A stretch of 20,848 bases of DNA, taken from JAHISC01 sp964645815 (GTDB lineage Bacteria > Patescibacteriota > Patescibacteriia > UBA9934). Positions 1 to 6,655 of this stretch are shown one piece after another. Made by a program: the position numbers and the translations under genes. The first letter of the stretch is position 1, and each line of letters begins with the position of its first letter. The stretch is taken from NCBI GenBank assembly GCA_964645815.1, contig CAZYCR010000014.1, forward strand, positions 1 to 20,848, read 5' to 3'. The notes below the pieces were generated by a model. That model ran no database searches, was not told the DNA's origin, and was given only the letters and a program-made list of their open reading frames with translations.

Positions 1-1
1 T

Positions 2-2836
2 ATCAATGGTGTTGGAAAATTTGATAATACGAATGTTTGGGCGGTTTGTGATGGTGGTGAAATATTCTTTTTCGACGGCGGTGTTTGGACTGCAAAAAAT
101 TCACCGACAGGCTCAAGTTTCTATGCAGTAGACGCCTATTCGAGTTCTTTCGCAATTGCAGTTGGTCAGAACGGCACAGCTGTTCATTGGAATGGAACCA
201 GCTGGTCAACTGTAGCAACTCCAACAACTCAAAACCTTTTTGGTGTTGATATCGTAAGCCCAACAGATGCTTGGGCGGTTGGTGCTAATGGTGCTATGAT
301 TCATTGGAATGGAACCAGCTGGTCGACAGTTTTAATCGGTACTTCAAACGATTTACACGATGTTCATATGACCAGCGCTTCCGATGGTTGGGTTGTTGTG
401 GGAGAATTCGCGACAAGCGTTTCAGAAATATGGCGTTATAACGGAACGACTTGGGTTCAACAAACCAATCCAACCAACCAACCATATTTTGCTATCGACT
501 TTGTTGGTATTTACGGAGCAATAGTTGCCGGACGTCGAACGGTTACAGCGGAAGGAGCGATTTTGGAAACGAACGGATCGACTTGGGAGGTTCAAGTTAG
601 TCCTTCCATTGCTTCAGATTTTCAAGATATTGAAATGTCTGGTACAGATTTTGGTGTTTCTGTTGGCACAAGCGGGGGAGTACAATTTTGGAATGGTGTC
701 AGTTGGGCTCAAAGCATTACGTCAATATCAGATACTTTGAATGCAGCCACGCTTTTAAGCTCCATAGATATTTGGGCTGCTGGCGACAAAGGCACTATTA
801 TTCATTGGGATGGCAGCAACTGGTCAACTTCTAGTAGCGGTACCTCACAAACCTTAGAAGGAATAGACGCCGTTACCGCAACTGATATTTGGGCAGCAGG
901 AGCAAAATCAACCATTTTACATTATAACGGATCAGCCTGGTCATCGGTAAGTGCTCCGCAAACAAACAAAACATTGAATGACGTTGATATGGCTTCTTCA
1001 ACACTTGGTTGGATTGTTGGTAATAGCGGATTGATTTGGACTTATAATGGTTCGACTTGGACAAATACTAGCTCGCCAACTGCGAACAATCTTTATAAAG
1101 TAGACACGGTTGATAGCGCCAATGCTTGGGCTGTCGGACGTGCTGGCACAATTCTTTATTGGAATGGAACTTCTTGGACAACCCAGACTTCTCCAACAAC
1201 GGATGATTTGCATGGTCTTTATATGCTCTCTGCGTCGTATGGTATTGCAACAGGTGAAAACGGCACCATTATTGAATGGGACGGTAGTATTTGGTCAATT
1301 GTTGCTTCGCCAAGCTCGACCGATAAATATGGTTCTGCTGTTGGTACTCCAACGGACGCTTGGGTATGTGGTGACAATGGATCGCTGTTGCATTTTACAA
1401 CCGCCTTCGCTGATTCAGGTACTTATCTTTCGCCAATCATTAATTCGGCTGATCCAACGGCAAATTGGAATTTTGTTTCGTGGACAGAGGATGTTATTGG
1501 TGGAACCACAAATATCACCGTGTCAACTCGGACCGGGCCAACGGCTACACCGGATGGCTCTTGGTCAGCTTGGTCCGCGGAATTGACTGATCCATTAGGT
1601 GAAGCAATTACGTCGCCAAATAATCAATACTTGCAGTACCGTTTAACTATGACGACCAATGATACTGCTCTGAGTCCTTACTTGGATCGTATTACTGTCA
1701 CTTATAATCAGCCGACAACAAATAATTTGTTTGGTATTTCCATGTTTTCTTCAAGCTCTGGTCTTAGTGTTGGTGCTAGTGGCACATCGGCAAAATACAA
1801 CGGAATCAATTGGGGTAATATCGGTCCAATCGATGCTTCGAGTTGGAACGCGGTTGATATGCTTTCCGAAACTCAAGCCTGGGCAGTAGCCGATGGAGGA
1901 AAAATCTTCTTCTATGATGGTGCTGCTTGGTCGATTGTTACATCACCAACATCTAACAACCTTTATGGCATTGACATGTACTCGGCTACTGAGGGCATGA
2001 TTGTTGGCGCCGGTGGAACCATTTTAACTTTTGACGGGTCGGTTTGGTCTCCAATAACTTCTCCAACAACCAACAATTTGCGAGACGTTGTTTTAACTGA
2101 TGGAACAAATGGCTGGGCAGTTGGTGACACGGGCACTATTGCTAAACTAACAGCCGGAACTTGGAACCTGGCTGCATCACCGACGACCAATACATTATTT
2201 GGCTTAGGGTTATTTTCTACATCTGAGGTTTGGGCGGTTGGAAACGCAGGCTCAATAATCAAGTGGGACGGTTCAACATGGTCAGCGGTTATTTCTCCAA
2301 CGGCAGAAAATTTACAAGATGTTGACACTGCGTCAACCGGCGAAGCCTGGGCGGTTGGAGCTAATGGAAAAATTTTGCACTACAACGGAATTGGTTGGCA
2401 AGATGTTAATAGTCCAACAGTCTCTCAATTGTACGATATTGATATGGTTTCTTCGACTGATGGTTGGATCGTGGGAGTTGGTGGACTCTATATTCACTTT
2501 TCCGGTGGCTCTGGCGGAGGAGGTGGTTATCCATCGAGTGGTACTTTTTATTCGCGCATCTTCAACAGTGATCAAACAACGACAGCTTGGCAAACACTAT
2601 TTTGGTCGGAAACATTGGCCATGAATACCGATATTAGCATTGGAGTTAGATCCGGTAATACGGCTGTACCAGATGCCAGTTGGTCAGCTTGGTCAACCGA
2701 GGCAATAAGTGGAGAGGGAACAGACATTTCTGGTCAAAGCGGTCAATATTTGCAATACAGAGCAACTTTGAATTCTTCGGATAGCGCTCTCACACCATTA
2801 TTGGAAGAAGTAATTGTTACTTATCGCGAATTATGA
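2..2836 (+). CDS. Giant beta-propeller repeat surface protein, 5'-truncated by window
   Basis: The frame is open from base 2, so the start lies upstream and the ATG at 296 is only an internal Met; 944 residues are visible. They comprise 19 units of about 39 residues with the pattern (D/G)(V/I)D-x-W-A-V-G-x-x-G-x-I-x-(W/Y)-N-G-x-x-W, as in YCF48/BNR/WD40-like propeller blades. Twelve units (the first partial) precede a ~100-residue beta module (about 1409-1707) containing SWSAWS and QYLQYR. Seven more units follow, then a Gly-rich linker (about 2509-2527) and a second copy of the module that closes the protein. The modules look like jelly-roll or carbohydrate-binding-type domains of bacterial surface proteins, but the exact family was not identified. 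The stop overlaps the next prepilin start (ATGA), so translational coupling is likely. The pilin context suggests an exported or pilus-associated adhesin, which is inference. No signal peptide can be seen because the N-terminus is missing. Confidence 0.85.
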   Translation: MNGVGKFDNTNVWAVCDGGEIFFFDGGVWTAKNSPTGSSFYAVDAYSSSFAIAVGQNGTAVHWNGTSWSTVATPTTQNLFGVDIVSPTDAWAVGANGAMIHWNGTSWSTVLIGTSNDLHDVHMTSASDGWVVVGEFATSVSEIWRYNGTTWVQQTNPTNQPYFAIDFVGIYGAIVAGRRTVTAEGAILETNGSTWEVQVSPSIASDFQDIEMSGTDFGVSVGTSGGVQFWNGVSWAQSITSISDTLNAATLLSSIDIWAAGDKGTIIHWDGSNWSTSSSGTSQTLEGIDAVTATDIWAAGAKSTILHYNGSAWSSVSAPQTNKTLNDVDMASSTLGWIVGNSGLIWTYNGSTWTNTSSPTANNLYKVDTVDSANAWAVGRAGTILYWNGTSWTTQTSPTTDDLHGLYMLSASYGIATGENGTIIEWDGSIWSIVASPSSTDKYGSAVGTPTDAWVCGDNGSLLHFTTAFADSGTYLSPIINSADPTANWNFVSWTEDVIGGTTNITVSTRTGPTATPDGSWSAWSAELTDPLGEAITSPNNQYLQYRLTMTTNDTALSPYLDRITVTYNQPTTNNLFGISMFSSSSGLSVGASGTSAKYNGINWGNIGPIDASSWNAVDMLSETQAWAVADGGKIFFYDGAAWSIVTSPTSNNLYGIDMYSATEGMIVGAGGTILTFDGSVWSPITSPTTNNLRDVVLTDGTNGWAVGDTGTIAKLTAGTWNLAASPTTNTLFGLGLFSTSEVWAVGNAGSIIKWDGSTWSAVISPTAENLQDVDTASTGEAWAVGANGKILHYNGIGWQDVNSPTVSQLYDIDMVSSTDGWIVGVGGLYIHFSGGSGGGGGYPSSGTFYSRIFNSDQTTTAWQTLFWSETLAMNTDISIGVRSGNTAVPDASWSAWSTEAISGEGTDISGQSGQYLQYRATLNSSDSALTPLLEEVIVTYREL

Positions 2837-3357
2837 TGAGTTTAAAGCAACAACGAGGTTTTACTCTGATTGAGTTGGTTTTGTATATCGCGATTATTTC
2901 CGGATTTTTGGTTACTACTATCTTCTTTGCCATGCGTGTGGTTGAAGGAGGCCAAAAAGCCAGAGCAGAGGCAGAAGTACAGCAAAATCTTCGCATTGCT
3001 ATGGAGCGAATCAATCGGGAAACTCGCTCGGCGCTTGATTTAAATGCTGGCAGTTCAACTTTTGATAGCAATCCTAGCGTTATTTCTTTAGCCGGCGGAG
3101 CAGGAGAAGATCCGATCGTTTTTTCTGTGAACGGTGGGATTCTGCAGCTGAGCAAAGGCGCGAGTGGTCCTTATAATGTCACAACTAATGATGTAGAAGT
3201 TACAAATTTTGTTGTTCATGATCTGAGCGTGTCTAACCGTACAAAAGTGATTCAAATAGAAATGACAGTTCGTTATGCGGCTGCTGCTGATTCGGTTTAT
3301 TATGATTTTGATTCAAGTGCAAGAAGTACAATAGTCATTAGAACTCAATCAGATTAG
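2833..3357 (+). CDS. Type IV prepilin-like minor pilin (PilW/PulJ-like)
   Basis: This 174-aa protein begins MMSLKQQRGFTLIELVLYIA, a textbook class III (type IV pilin) signal: a short basic leader, Gly before the cleavage point, Phe at +1, Glu at +5, then a hydrophobic helix of about 20 residues. A prepilin peptidase (PilD) would cut after RG and N-methylate the Phe. The rest is a variable periplasmic or extracellular domain without cysteines. The 'LVLYIAIISGFL' helix and the long basic/acidic helix after it (about residues 35-60) are typical of PilW/PulJ minor pseudopilins. The start overlaps the stop of the propeller gene by four bases; an alternative ATG lies one codon on at 2836. The next gene begins one base after the stop. 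It probably forms part of the priming complex at the pilus tip (family knowledge plus context). Confidence 0.85.
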   Translation: MMSLKQQRGFTLIELVLYIAIISGFLVTTIFFAMRVVEGGQKARAEAEVQQNLRIAMERINRETRSALDLNAGSSTFDSNPSVISLAGGAGEDPIVFSVNGGILQLSKGASGPYNVTTNDVEVTNFVVHDLSVSNRTKVIQIEMTVRYAAAADSVYYDFDSSARSTIVIRTQSD

Positions 3358-3358
3358 T

Positions 3359-3763
3359 ATGAAAAATTTTCAAAAACCTAAGGGCGTTGCTGCACTCATG
3401 ACTGTCATTATCGTCGTGGCCATGGTTTTAGCTATTGGTTTGGTTGTGGCTCAAATTGGTATCAATGAATTAGTCTTCGGCTTACAAGGAGACAGGTCGG
3501 ATCATCTGCTTCAAATTGCTGATTCATGTGCTGAAGAAGGTTATTATCGACTAAAACGAGATTCAAATTATTCAGGTGGCAGCGTGATTTTTCCTAATGG
3601 TTCTTGTACACTGGTAGTTAGTGGCTCAGAACCAAATCGAATTTTGACTATTGAGGCGACGGTCGAAGAATTAACTAGAAATTTCATGATTGATTTAAGC
3701 AGTAAAAGTAATGTTGCCGGTAATGCTCGAGGTATTAATGTCACTAAATGGCAAGAACAATAA
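3359..3763 (+). CDS. PilX-like minor pilin candidate
   Basis: This 134-aa protein has a short basic N-terminus (MKNFQKPKG), a strongly hydrophobic helix (about residues 10-32, VAALMTVIIVVAMVLAIGL) and a small extracellular domain with two cysteines (residues ~58 and ~82) that could form a disulfide. The KG-VAALMTVI start lacks the strict FTLIE box but resembles PilX/GspK-type minor pilins, which often begin 'RGAALLV'. ATG follows the previous stop after one base (TAG-T-ATG), and it lies between a PilW-like prepilin and a PilM-like gene. That position supports a pilus priming or tip role. The alternative is an unrelated single-pass membrane protein. Low sequence conservation limits certainty. 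Confidence 0.6.
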   Translation: MKNFQKPKGVAALMTVIIVVAMVLAIGLVVAQIGINELVFGLQGDRSDHLLQIADSCAEEGYYRLKRDSNYSGGSVIFPNGSCTLVVSGSEPNRILTIEATVEELTRNFMIDLSSKSNVAGNARGINVTKWQEQ

Positions 3764-3765
3764 TT

Positions 3766-4755
3766 ATGCCACTTTTCAATACAGGAATGGGAATCGATAT
3801 TTCAGATCACCACGTTCGTTTTGCGCGCGTGGCGCATTCGGGCACACCGACATCTTTATTGGAAATTAAAATTCCTCATGGATTTATTGTTGATGACATA
3901 GTAGTTAAACCAAAAACATTAAAAAAAGATTTGTCGAAAAGAATGGGTGAAGCCGGACTACTGGAAGTTAAAGATAAAGCTACTATTCTTATTCCTGAAT
4001 CAAGAGTCTTCTCGACAAGTTTCATGATCGAAAAAAGTTTTAAAGGAGAAGAATTTGTGAGCCAAGCAATGAGTCTGGCTCAAAAGGAAATTCCAATCCC
4101 ATTTTCTGATTGTTTTGTCGATGTCCACAAAGGAAAGAGGATTAATTCGGATTATCGAGTTAGTGTTATTGCTGTTGAAAAATCAGTCATAAGTGGCTTA
4201 GCCGAAACTTTTAACGATCCTTTTTTATCGACAGAGATCATGGAATCAAATAATGCATCTCTACATCGAGTTTATCGTGAGTATCACAAAAAAGAATTTA
4301 CTTTGCCCAGTGAAAATGATTTGGTGATGATTGTGGATATCGGACATCGGTGGAGCAACCTCACTTTATATGATATACTATCTGCATCAGTTTTTTCCCG
4401 CTCCATTGCACTGCGTGAACTTTCTGATACAAGTCGTGGAATTGTCAAGACGCTTTCCAAAGAGATGATTGTTAAGATTTGTGAAAAAATAAAACAAACT
4501 TTGGAAGCATTTCAGGCCAAAAATCAAAGAATTCCTTTGGTTATTGTTGCAGGTGTTGAAGGTGCACAAGAACAAACTTGTCAGTACTGCACAAAGGTAA
4601 TTAAGAATTCTTTGGTTAAACGGTTAGGTGAGGTTGTGGAAATCCCGGGTATCTCATTGGAAGATATTCATGTTTATGGGGCCGCGATTGGCGCCGGCTT
4701 GCGATCTGCAAAGGCAAGATCGTTTACAAAAGAACATAAAATAACGCTAACGTAA
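3766..4755 (+). CDS. PilM-like actin-fold type IV pilus assembly protein
   Basis: About 329 aa from ATG 3766 (MPLFNTGMGIDISDHHVRFA), two bases after the previous stop. An in-frame ATG at 3748 would overlap the upstream gene by 16 bases and add six residues, so 3766 is preferred. The opening GIDIS...V(R)F(A)RV resembles the phosphate-1 loop and first strands of PilM/FtsA-type actin-fold ATPases. A second loop appears in the middle (VMIVDIGHRWSNLTLYDI), with a late adenosine-site-like VIVAGVEGA and a C-terminal VYGAAIGAGLR. PilM is a cytoplasmic ring protein that links PilN/PilO to the pilus motors. The 'DIGxRWSNL' loop departs from the common DIGAGTT, so nucleotide hydrolysis may be altered. 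No PilN/PilO follows; the next gene is a pilin. Confidence 0.7.
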   Translation: MPLFNTGMGIDISDHHVRFARVAHSGTPTSLLEIKIPHGFIVDDIVVKPKTLKKDLSKRMGEAGLLEVKDKATILIPESRVFSTSFMIEKSFKGEEFVSQAMSLAQKEIPIPFSDCFVDVHKGKRINSDYRVSVIAVEKSVISGLAETFNDPFLSTEIMESNNASLHRVYREYHKKEFTLPSENDLVMIVDIGHRWSNLTLYDILSASVFSRSIALRELSDTSRGIVKTLSKEMIVKICEKIKQTLEAFQAKNQRIPLVIVAGVEGAQEQTCQYCTKVIKNSLVKRLGEVVEIPGISLEDIHVYGAAIGAGLRSAKARSFTKEHKITLT

Positions 4756-4756
4756 T

Positions 4757-5251
4757 ATGAATAATAAGAGAGGCTTTACATTAATTGAACTTTTGATCGT
4801 CATTGCGATTATTTCGATTCTCGCGGCGATCGTTTTTGTAGCTTTGGATCCAGCTTCTCGTTTTGCTGATGCTCGTGATGCGCGTCGTTATTCAGATGCT
4901 GCCGAGCTTCTTCATGCCATTAAAATTGATCAGGTTGACAACGGAGGCAGTTATATGGCTGCTATTGCGGCAACAGTTTCATCAGAAGTTAATATGATCG
5001 GTACTGCCTTGGCCGGTTGTGATGACCAAAATACAGTTTGTGATACTGATGTTACAGCTGATGATAATTGTGTGGATTTGACTGCTCTTGTGACCGACGG
5101 CTATCTCGGATCCATTCCAATTAGTCCGAACGGTACCGGTACTTGGACCGCTTCTGTGACCGGTTACACGCTCGAACGTCGTGGAAATGGAATTTTGATT
5201 ATTCGTGCTTGTGAATCGGAAAATACTTCCGAGATCCAAGTTTCAAGATAA
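4757..5251 (+). CDS. Type IV major pilin-like protein, copy 1
   Basis: A 164-aa prepilin whose N-terminus MNNKRGFTLIELLIVIAI is canonical: cleavage after RG, Phe +1, Glu +5, hydrophobic helix to about residue 30. It continues with DPASRFADARDARRYSD and a helix ending in VDNGGSY, the usual layout of short CPR/PulG-like pilins. Four cysteines (AGC, VC, NC, RAC) could form two disulfides that staple the globular domain. ATG follows the PilM-like stop after one base, so it is the last gene of the upstream pilus operon and ends in a clear intrinsic terminator. The next gene is a close paralogue of equal length. It could be the main fibre subunit or one of two alternating subunits. Confidence 0.9.
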   Translation: MNNKRGFTLIELLIVIAIISILAAIVFVALDPASRFADARDARRYSDAAELLHAIKIDQVDNGGSYMAAIAATVSSEVNMIGTALAGCDDQNTVCDTDVTADDNCVDLTALVTDGYLGSIPISPNGTGTWTASVTGYTLERRGNGILIIRACESENTSEIQVSR

Positions 5252-5257
5252 ATCATA

Positions 5258-5292
5258 AAAACTCGGGCCTTATAAGTCCGAGTTTTAGTTTT
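5258..5292 (+). terminator. Intrinsic terminator after pilin copy 1
   Basis: A perfect 9-bp stem, AAAACTCGG (5258-5266) with CCGAGTTTT (5278-5286), extendable inward by a G-U and a C-G pair, is followed by the T-rich TTTTAGTTTT. It starts six bases after the pilin stop and closes the upstream pilus operon. Confidence 0.85.
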
Positions 5293-5315
5293 CCCCAATA
5301 AAAATTATTCAAGCA

Positions 5316-5324
5316 TGGTATAAT
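5316..5324 (+). promoter_or_regulatory. Extended -10 promoter of pilin copy 2
   Basis: TGGTATAAT is a perfect TATAAT preceded by the TGn extension. No good -35 is seen at 17 bp spacing (CAATAA around 5296-5301). Predicted +1 is near 5331, giving a short AT-rich leader of about 15 nt without a Shine-Dalgarno sequence before ATG 5346. With the terminators on either side, pilin copy 2 forms its own transcription unit. Confidence 0.75.
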
Positions 5325-5345
5325 AGAAAAAATTATTAACATGAT

Positions 5346-5840
5346 ATGAAAAATACAAAAGGTTTTACATTGATTGAGCTCTTGATCGTCATTGCGATCA
5401 TCTCGATTTTGGCGGCAATTGTTTTTGTAGCCCTCGACCCGGCGACTCGTTTCGCAGATGCTCGTGATGCTCGTCGTCAGTCTGACGTCACAGAACTTCT
5501 TCATGCAATTAAGATAGACCAAGTCGATAATGGAGGAAGTTACTTGGCAGATGTTGCCGCAACAACAGCCGCTCAAGTTTATATGATCGGTACAGCTGTT
5601 GCCGGTTGCGATGATCAAAACGCTTATTGTGATACTGATGTTGGTGCTGATACTAATTGTGTTGATCTAACTGATTTGGCAACTGATGGTTATATTGGTA
5701 CAGTGCCAATCAGTCCAGACGGCAGTGGTACTTGGACCGCTTCTGTGACCGGCTACACACTTGAACGTCGCGGAAATGGAATTTTGATTATTCGTGCCTG
5801 TGAGTCGGAGAACACTTCTGAAATCACAGCTTCTCGCTAA
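5346..5840 (+). CDS. Type IV major pilin-like protein, copy 2
   Basis: A 164-aa prepilin, aligned without gaps to the preceding pilin at about 135 of 164 identical residues by hand count. The N-terminus MKNTKGFTLIELLIVIAI has the same cleavage and methylation signal. All four cysteines are conserved, and the stretch from GTWTASVTGYTLERRGNG to SENTSEI is identical. Most differences sit in residues 44-118, the likely exposed part of the globular domain. It has its own extended -10 promoter and terminator and is therefore monocistronic, unlike copy 1. This suggests a recent tandem duplication, with copy 2 free to be expressed at a different (perhaps higher) level. Which copy is the principal fibre subunit cannot be told from sequence. 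Confidence 0.9.
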   Translation: MKNTKGFTLIELLIVIAIISILAAIVFVALDPATRFADARDARRQSDVTELLHAIKIDQVDNGGSYLADVAATTAAQVYMIGTAVAGCDDQNAYCDTDVGADTNCVDLTDLATDGYIGTVPISPDGSGTWTASVTGYTLERRGNGILIIRACESENTSEITASR

Positions 5841-5847
5841 AAAATAA

Positions 5848-5881
5848 AAAATCGGGATGTTGATTCCCGATTTTATATTTC
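5848..5881 (+). terminator. Intrinsic terminator after pilin copy 2
   Basis: A perfect 10-bp stem, AAAATCGGGA (5848-5857) with TCCCGATTTT (5865-5874), has a 7-nt loop and a following AT-rich tail (TTTTATATTTC). It starts a few bases after the stop at 5838-5840. Confidence 0.85.
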
Positions 5882-5910
5882 TTCAAGATTAGGTTGATTC
5901 GTGATATGAT
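5882..5910 (+). promoter_or_regulatory. Weak promoter, possibly leaderless, for the LOG-led operon
   Basis: TATGAT (5905-5910) is a good -10. TTCAAG (5882-5887), 17 bp upstream, is a poor -35. Predicted +1 is near 5917, three bases before ATG 5920. This makes ATG 5911, which touches the -10, unlikely as the start and implies a near-leaderless mRNA. Confidence 0.5.
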
Positions 5911-5919
5911 ATGATCATT

Positions 5920-6654
5920 ATGGCGGGAAACTATATTTCAAAAAACGGCGACATTTGCCGCGTTCCACTTACTGCGGAAGAACGGGAACAGATTCAAAAA
6001 GAGAAAGATCTCAAATTACGGATGTCTGATATTACTTGGCGTATTTTTAGAATTATGGCCGAGTTTGTTGAAGGCTTTCAATTCTTATCGCAATTTAAAA
6101 AAGAAGTGACAGTTTTTGGTTCAGCAAGACTCCCGGCAAGTAATCGGTGGTACATAGAAGCGGAAAAACTCGGGAGGATTTTAGCGGAAAACGATTTCAC
6201 AGTTGTCACCGGTGGCGGTCCGGGAATTATGGAAGCGGCAAATAAAGGTGCCTACGAAGCCGGAGGAGCTTCGGTTGGACTCAATATCCAATTGCCTAAA
6301 GAACAAAGGATTAATCCTTATGTCAAGAGTTCTCGAGCTTTTTACTACTTTTTTATACGAAAAGTCATTTTAGCTGCCTCGGCTCAGGCTTATGTTTACT
6401 TTCCGGGCGGATTTGGTACATTGGATGAACTTTTTGAAATCTTGACTCTGATTCAAACTAAAAAGTCGGAATCAATGCCTGTTGTTTTGGTTGGTAGGGA
6501 ATATTGGGATGGCTGGCTGAATTGGATTCGATCCACGGTTTTTGAAGAATTCGATGCTGTTTCTCCAGATGATCTGAAAATTTTCCAAATTGTTGATTCA
6601 GCCGAAGAAGCTTATGAAATTGTCCGTCATTCAACTGAAAGAACTTTCTTCTAA
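5920..6654 (+). CDS. LOG family (TIGR00730-type) nucleotide phosphoribohydrolase-like protein
   Basis: A 244-aa Rossmann-fold protein from ATG 5920; an ATG three codons upstream at 5911 sits on the -10. The core has the two family signatures: TGGGPGIMEAAN (residues about 97-108) and PGGFGTLDE (162-170), the latter being the diagnostic PGGxGTxxE with the catalytic Glu. An RK pair (147-148) lies in the expected helix. Characterised LOG proteins release a base from nucleoside 5'-monophosphates (cytokinin activation in plants and actinobacteria), but many bacterial members have unknown physiological substrates. An N-terminal extension of about 60 residues, highly charged and partly helical, precedes the fold, as in the longer subclass. 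It is the first gene of a five-gene run, with one base to the next gene. Confidence 0.85.
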   Translation: MAGNYISKNGDICRVPLTAEEREQIQKEKDLKLRMSDITWRIFRIMAEFVEGFQFLSQFKKEVTVFGSARLPASNRWYIEAEKLGRILAENDFTVVTGGGPGIMEAANKGAYEAGGASVGLNIQLPKEQRINPYVKSSRAFYYFFIRKVILAASAQAYVYFPGGFGTLDELFEILTLIQTKKSESMPVVLVGREYWDGWLNWIRSTVFEEFDAVSPDDLKIFQIVDSAEEAYEIVRHSTERTFF

Positions 6655-6655
6655 T

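Noticed and set aside
296..298. ATG as start of the propeller gene
   Set aside because: The frame is open to base 2 with blade-like sequence upstream, so this Met is internal.
1110..1586. 158-codon open frame in another + frame of the propeller gene
   Set aside because: It overlaps the repeat protein completely and has no family features or start signals.
1963..2328. 121-codon open frame on the minus strand within the propeller gene
   Set aside because: Its repeats mirror the + strand blade repeats, so it is an antisense shadow of regular codon use and not a gene.
4723..4758. Internal promoter for pilin copy 1 (TTTACA at 4723-4728)
   Set aside because: No acceptable -10 lies at 16-18 bp; the nearest TAATAT overlaps the start codon at a 24-bp spacing.
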